DNA from: Bigelowiella natans CCMP2755
Lineage: Eukaryota > Cercozoa > Chlorarachniophyceae
NCBI GenBank assembly: GCA_000320545.1
Contig: ADNK01002252.1
Span: 1 to 25,000, forward strand
Direction: 5' to 3'
Length of the DNA stretch: 25,000 bases
The notes under the pieces are model-generated. The model was given only the letters and a program-made list of their open reading frames with translations, did no database searches and was not told where the DNA came from. Below, piece by piece: positions 21,401 to 25,000 of the stretch (position 1 is its first letter; the number at the start of each line of letters is the position of its first letter). The position numbers and the translations under genes were made by a program.

Positions 21401-21508
21401 AATCCCAAACTTAATGCGGAGAATCAAATGTGTAAAATTCAAGAGATTGATAACCATGACGGTCTTGAAGACGCCCTGCTCCCTCTTGGGAAGCTCCTGC
21501 GTTTTCAT
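13753..21508 (-). CDS. NAA15: NatA auxiliary subunit, N-alpha-acetyltransferase 15
   Basis: This is the ribosome-anchoring scaffold of NatA, which with catalytic NAA10 acetylates Ser, Ala, Thr, Gly, Val and Cys N-termini after Met removal. Twenty-six exons join with consistent phases to give about 897 residues, close to the 866 of human NAA15. An in-frame TAG 24 nt upstream of ATG 21508 supports the start. Landmarks in order are [94 protein letters not shown] with [41 protein letters not shown], the basic [19 protein letters not shown] and the C-terminal [10 protein letters not shown]. The TPR-like helical hairpins run through the whole protein. The basic patch corresponds to the Lys/Arg-rich segment of animal and fungal NAA15 near residue 600. 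Only the 5' ends of exons 20 and 21 are uncertain. Confidence 0.96.
14614..14648. repeat. (CTA)n microsatellite in NAA15 intron 23
   Basis: Directly follows the exon 23 donor. A G-rich tract at 14515-14529 sits upstream of the exon 24 acceptor in the same intron. Confidence 0.9.
14745..14840. repeat. (GT)n, GGTG and G-run in NAA15 intron 22
   Basis: (GT)n at 14749-14773 runs into GGGT repeats, followed by a G run near 14826-14838. On the coding strand the (AC)n tract lies immediately upstream of the exon 23 acceptor. Confidence 0.85.
15102..15240. repeat. (CAT)n and (GT)n in NAA15 intron 21
   Basis: (CAT)n at about 15102-15147 and (GT)n at 15210-15234, separated by ACG/ATG triplets. His- and Met-rich open frames here are repeat translations. 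Confidence 0.9.
15582..15600. repeat. G19 homopolymer in NAA15 intron 20
   Basis: A run of 19 G on the plus strand (C on the coding strand), flanked by GAGG-rich sequence. Confidence 0.9.
15876..16060. repeat. (GAT)n, (GGT)n and long (CT)n in NAA15 intron 18
   Basis: GAC/GAT triplets and (GGT)n occupy about 15870-15915. A long, slightly interrupted (CT)n tract spans about 15963-16052. The tract appears as purine (AG)n on the coding strand, so it is not a polypyrimidine tract for this gene. Confidence 0.9.
16447..16605. repeat. (AT)n, (CTG)n and (GAC/GAT)n in NAA15 intron 17
   Basis: (AT)n at about 16447-16480, (CTG)n at 16516-16531 and an Asp-codon-like GAT/GAC tract at 16563-16600, all within the 366-nt intron 17. 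Confidence 0.9.
17110..17145. repeat. (CA)n microsatellite in NAA15 intron 16
   Basis: A pure dinucleotide run inside the 359-nt intron between exons 16 and 17. A (GAA/GAG)n tract at 16858-16893 lies near the exon 17 acceptor side. Confidence 0.85.
17687..18005. repeat. (CTC)n, (GTA)n, (CAC)n and (CAT)n in NAA15 introns 13 and 14
   Basis: (CTC)n at 17687-17727 and (GTA)n at about 17775-17814 are in intron 14. (GTT)n at 17887-17901, (CAC)n at 17944-17967 and (CAT)n at 17974-18001 are in intron 13. Exon 14 (17839-17884) is embedded between them. Confidence 0.9.
18424..18630. repeat. (GT)n-(AT)n, (CTC)n, (CTA)n and (CTG)n in NAA15 intron 12
   Basis: (GT)n then (AT)n occupy about 18424-18468. 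(CTC)n, (CTA)n and CTG triplets occupy about 18560-18627, ending just 8 nt from the exon 12 boundary. Confidence 0.9.
19751..19774. repeat. (CT)n microsatellite in NAA15 intron 8
   Basis: A short (CT)n run seven bases beyond the exon 8 donor at 19781; it reads (GA)n on the coding strand, next to the GTCAGT donor. Confidence 0.8.
20157..20175 (-). repeat. G19 homopolymer, acting as C-tract at the exon 7 acceptor
   Basis: On the coding (minus) strand this is a pure run of 19 C followed by TCTAG and then exon 7. It therefore occupies exactly the polypyrimidine-tract position of intron 6. Confidence 0.85.
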
Positions 21509-22345
21509 CGCAATTTCGAGATGATCCTAGCCGATCAGCCGTGTAATTTCGCTTCTGGATAAATGTGCAACAAGCGCAAGGTTCTTCTCCCTTATCTATG
21601 ACCCAATAGCCCCCTTGGAACAGAAACTGCAAAGAAACGCGCTCTGTCGTTGCCACCGCACTTCCCTGACGGCGCTCTCGACGTGTTTAGGTTCGAAATT
21701 CAATTCAGATCAGGAGCAATCAGAGCTTCTCGTCGCTGCATGGTGATCGTCATAAAATTCCATCTAAATGTCAATATTTTCATGTCGCATGAAGTTAATA
21801 CACCCTTTTGGTATCCCTTCGCTGCTCCAACACAAGTTGAATCCTTGGTCTGCGTGAAATGGGGTTGGACCCGAGAGCGGCCTTCTGAAATGTAAATCTG
21901 TGATAATTACAGGTAGTTCTACGAAATTGTGGAACGAATTTGAAGTCGTAGATGTCAAATCAAAACGTATTCGCAAGCGCATGCTCTCTCTAGTGCTGTC
22001 TAAGGGCGACGTACAAAAAATCCCTGGCGAGTCCAGTCGGGGCTAATCCTTCTACGACAAAAAAAAAAGTGTGTCGCTAGAAATAATCAAAGTACATTCA
22101 TGAACGATTTTCAGCGCTGCTTGACCTGCTTCGATTTCCAGCCTAAGAATTTTAATAGTTGATATAAAATTATCCATATTTACCGGTAAAAGTTGAATTT
22201 TAGATGTCGCATAGATAGATTATAATATGTATTAATATTTCCGATCTGCGAAGATAGACAGCGGAGGCCTTACTTCTAGTTCTGCTCCTGCAGCCCCCCA
22301 CCTGAACGAACGCAGGAGGATTAGGATTTCTATTTCGTCTGGACT
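21509..22345. promoter_or_regulatory. Divergent intergenic region between NAA15 and NDUFB7
   Basis: About 840 bp separate the two start codons, so it should hold both promoters and 5' UTRs. No microsatellite and no confident core promoter element is seen. The short open frames at 21650-21982 have no family content. Confidence 0.5.
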
Positions 22346-23096
22346 ATGTCAGAAGAAGTCCCTGCTTTTCGCAAAGGTAAGAAACTTCTACATATATCTA
22401 GTTGAGTTCTATATTATTTCTTGGAGGTTCTAAGAAGGGATGGTTTTTACCTGGACATCAAATCTTATTCCATGACCACGGGTTACGGTTGGGGGAGAGA
22501 TAGCAAAAGACACTGCATTTTAAGATTGTAAAAGGGGATGAATGGACAATTTTAGCTAAATTGTGAGTATGGGAAGAACCTGGCTTGTGTTTAGTGGACT
22601 AAGTTAATGATACTGTTGCTTTACGTGGTCCCATGGATGCGCAATTTGCAAGTTTGTTGCCCTACTTTTCAAACTATATGATTGGCCCATTGGAATTATT
22701 CTTCGCCAAATTTAATATCCCTGTGAAATGGAATAATTTCTAAAATATTTATCTTCTATCCAGTCTCGCTCAAGGAGCTTGAGGACAACCGTATCGATTT
22801 CCGCTTCCGTGATGAATGTGCTCACATCCTCATTCCTCTGAACGCGTGCCGTCGTCGAACTGGATTTAGTGTGCTGAAGTGTGTTGATTTGAGGCATGCG
22901 TATGAAGCTTGTCAATACGAAAGGTAAAAATAGAACGTAGGTAGACCTCTGACAGATATAGGCGCATATTTTGTTTCTTTTTCGAAAGTGAACTCTGTAT
23001 TTCACAATTGTTGACGATGGGTTTCTGTTATTGTGGAAAATTAGATACAAACAAAGGGTAAAGGCTAGAATGGATGCGAAGGCTAAAGCACTTTAG
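22346..23096 (+). CDS. NDUFB7: NADH:ubiquinone oxidoreductase subunit B7 (B18)
   Basis: Three exons, 22346-22376, 22764-22923 and 23045-23096 (TAG), join in phase (1, 2) to give an 80-residue protein. The family is an accessory subunit of mitochondrial complex I, located at the intermembrane-space side of the membrane arm. The diagnostic twin CX9C pair is intact: CAHILIPLNAC and CVDLRHAYEAC, which form the disulphide-linked helical hairpin used for Mia40-dependent import. The block RDECAHILIPLNACRRRTGF followed by RHAYEACQYER matches the conserved core of B18 proteins. The basic tail YKQRVKARMDAKAKAL is typical but shorter than the animal tail, and the N-terminus lacks the long myristoylated extension of the mammalian protein (about 137 residues). 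No cleavable targeting signal is needed or seen. The introns (387 and 121 nt) are free of microsatellites, unlike those of NAA15. Confidence 0.93.
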
Positions 23097-24118
23097 ACCA
23101 GCTTTCTTCTTACGAACAACATTATTTGGATACTGCTGCTGTTAAAATAAACCTAACAGTAAGCAGACTGCACCATCTCTAGATCTACATATTGCATGGA
23201 TGATGCCAACTGCCTATTCGAAACGGTTTGTACTTATGCTATGCGCGCGATTCCAGCCAAATGCAATGCGAAAGCTTTAGTGCAAATACAATTTTTGACG
23301 CTAACCACAACGCTGAACGCTGGCTTTATAGCTAGCAGTTTAGGGCCATGTCGTATACGTACGCTGCTAGTAAGGCTGCTGGTGCGCGCAGCAGCGCCAT
23401 ATTGTAACTATTGTGGGTACGTAGGCTAGCAGGGTGCGTGCGACCGCACAACACAATGAGCAAAAAACAAGCTGCTGACGTGCAATGCTAGAATGGACAC
23501 ATCCAGCATGCATGCACTGTAGAAGTCATGCTAGCATGTGCATGCGCTGCGTCGCATTCATGTTCTATTGCGATGCATAGACAGTGCGTCGTGCAGAACC
23601 CTAGAACCAGGCACTGCGGCTGGCAACTACATGCTGCCAAGCATAAGCTAACATGTCCAAAGCTATTTACTGACCAATACCGAAATATCTATACTGTGAT
23701 TATATGATCGCTACATTGCGCCAAAAATGATAAGATCTGCTTAGCTCATCCGGTCGCACAAATGCCTATTGTTGTATTGTATAATTGAATAGCTAGCTGC
23801 TACAGCCCGCTGTATCGATAAAGTTTTTGTCTTCTCCCTGATCATCCGTTGCTCTCTCTTTCCACAACCCGAATCATTTTCAAAGTCCCAGCTGTATGTA
23901 TCGGATACCAACCGTGCAGCGCCATAAACTCAACCCAGGCCTATGTTATTCAAGATTAAAACAAGTGACTACGAAATGTTGAACGAAACATGTGATACCC
24001 CAGCCGCAACTCAGTTTTAAACATTTTTATTCGATCATTTGAGTTGCAGCATCCCTTGGCTACTATTAATCATTGAGCATAAAAAAAAATACGAGACTGA
24101 ATTCAACGCACACCTTCT
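23097..24118. other. Convergent 3' spacer with one 12-bp motif copy
   Basis: No supported gene. It contains AATGCTAGAATG at 23484-23495, the palindrome CATGCTAGCATG near 23528-23539, and many GCATGC and GCTAGC words between 23330 and 23660. The plus-strand frame at 23196-23429 has no supporting features. Confidence 0.5.
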
Positions 24119-24375
24119 TTGCTTCCGGACACTGCGTTTGTGAGTTATTTCCTGAGTATTAAAACACCTCAAAATCCAATCACCAATCTAAGTGAAAAAG
24201 CCCTTGTCATTTTTATAAGTGCTTGTTCTTACGTCTTTTTGGATGAAAGTCTGGGTAGTGTTGAGCGCAAGCTTCAGACTGGAGGATATAACAACAATTT
24301 CGGTGAACGCGACAAAGCCAACGGAAAGTAGGCTTCTTCAATTTTAAAACAAAATGCCAACAGAGAGGGCTTTTA

Positions 24376-24976
24376 TTATGCGGTCGGAATAGGCAGTGCT
24401 AGAGTGTCTGTCCGGCAAAAAAAACAGCCTTTGGTGCTAAGTTTTGTTGCATGCCTCATGAAATGCGGCGGTATTGTCATTGAAGAATGGCAACCAAAAA
24501 TAGTGCTGCAAAGCTCAAACACCCACAACACGGAAATCGATCGAATCCATCCATCCGTGCACTCGAATAAGTTTCGGAATGAATTTTGTTTGGTTTGCAG
24601 ATAAACCTCCTTGAACTCCTCAAAAAGCGATTCTGGTAGCTGACGCTCATATGTCCGCACTTTCCCTTGAGATTAACACATTAGAAGTCATGAATGGATG
24701 AGGCGCTCTATTTTGCTGAAAGCGATGCTTGTGAGGAGAAGTCTACATAGTTCAAGCTGAGACATGCAGCCAACGCTATGATTGTCATCTTCTTTTGAGT
24801 AGTAGCGGGAAAATTTCCTTCTCACCCGTTTGGTTGATCCAGAAGCAGTACGGAGGGATGCGCTCCGTGATTGTAAACCTATGGTCGTCGCAGTATAGAG
24901 GACCGCGGCAAAGTAATGGACACAAGAAGGGAACAACGGCGTCGCTCCAATGAAGAATTTCTTTTGACGTCATCAT
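24376..24976 (-). CDS. Possible partial minus-strand gene at the right edge
   Basis: Two blocks look exon-like. Block 24601-24660 encodes KVRTYERQLPESLFEEFKE, bounded by a CTCAAG acceptor and a GAG|GTTTAT donor. Around 24690-24976 two minus-strand frames compete. One reads HWSDAVVPFLCPLLCRGPLY and leaves at an ACG|GTGAGA donor. The other reads KFSRYYSKEDDNHSVGCMSQ then LELCRLLL, which vaguely resembles an EF-hand but has a misplaced glycine. I could not join the blocks in phase and do not recognise the family; the gene would continue beyond 25000. Confidence 0.3.
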
Positions 24977-25000
24977 TAGCGCACTATCTCTACATCATTG

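Larger units (their letters stand above)
13753..21508 (-). other. NAA15: NAA15 exon map
   Basis: Exons 1 to 26 in transcript order: 21455-21508, 21001-21079, 20811-20853, 20616-20717, 20431-20500, 20255-20341, 20047-20151, 19781-19852, 19551-19609, 19126-19285, 18890-18932, 18636-18777, 18047-18376, 17839-17884, 17517-17599, 17209-17271, 16790-16849, 16168-16423, 15766-15819, 15674-15748, 15302-15472 (or to 15484), 14976-15025, 14660-14744, 14431-14492, 14182-14297, 13753-13979. Introns are 75-366 nt except the one between exons 19 and 20, which is about 17-35 nt. Exon 13 (330 nt) is the longest. It and its neighbours are visibly more GC-rich than exons 1-7. Total coding length with the shorter exon 21 is 2694 nt. 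Confidence 0.88.

Noticed and set aside
13753-21508. NAA15 as a pseudogene because of very many short exons and repeats
   Set aside because: All junctions agree in phase, conserved motifs are intact throughout, and the only anomaly is one very short intron.

Overview
The window looks like nuclear DNA of an intron-rich protist (exact lineage not determinable). Protein-coding exons are short (about 30 to 330 nt), bounded by GT-AG introns, use the standard code (TAA, TAG and TGA all act as stops), and are separated by introns and spacers loaded with microsatellites. No bacterial operons, CRISPR arrays, insertion sequences or rRNA/tRNA genes were seen. Gene models here were built by hand from exon phase and splice-site agreement.

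Layout, left to right: (1) 1-1833, plus strand, 3' part of a Kv-beta-like aldo/keto reductase. (2) About 2932-6406, minus strand, an unidentified multi-exon gene whose last three exons (2932-3367) are well framed and whose upstream exons are tentative. (3) 7828-9480, plus strand, a complete six-exon zinc-finger plus G-patch protein of the GPANK1/BAT4 type. (4) 9883-about 11120, minus strand, a long coiled-coil protein with a C-terminal C2H2-like zinc finger. (5) About 11765-12709, plus strand, a small five-exon basic protein that I do not recognise. (6) 13753-21508, minus strand, a complete 26-exon gene for NAA15, the large auxiliary subunit of the NatA N-terminal acetyltransferase, about 897 residues. 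(7) 22346-23096, plus strand, a complete three-exon 80-residue NDUFB7 (complex I B18 subunit). (8) About 24376-24976, minus strand, weak signs of another gene running off the right edge.

The genes strictly alternate in strand, so spacers alternate between convergent and divergent. They are housekeeping genes with no evident shared pathway: co-translational protein acetylation, respiration, RNA-related G-patch function, and redox/channel regulation. Microsatellites are concentrated in 1-7700 and 13640-20550 and nearly absent from 7830-13640 and 20600-25000.

The most interesting observations are several candidate ultra-short introns (17-22 nt) beside ordinary 90-370 nt introns, a 12-bp motif found four times and only in convergent 3' spacers, and a pure C19 tract serving as the polypyrimidine tract of one NAA15 splice acceptor. 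I see no convincing new multi-gene system.
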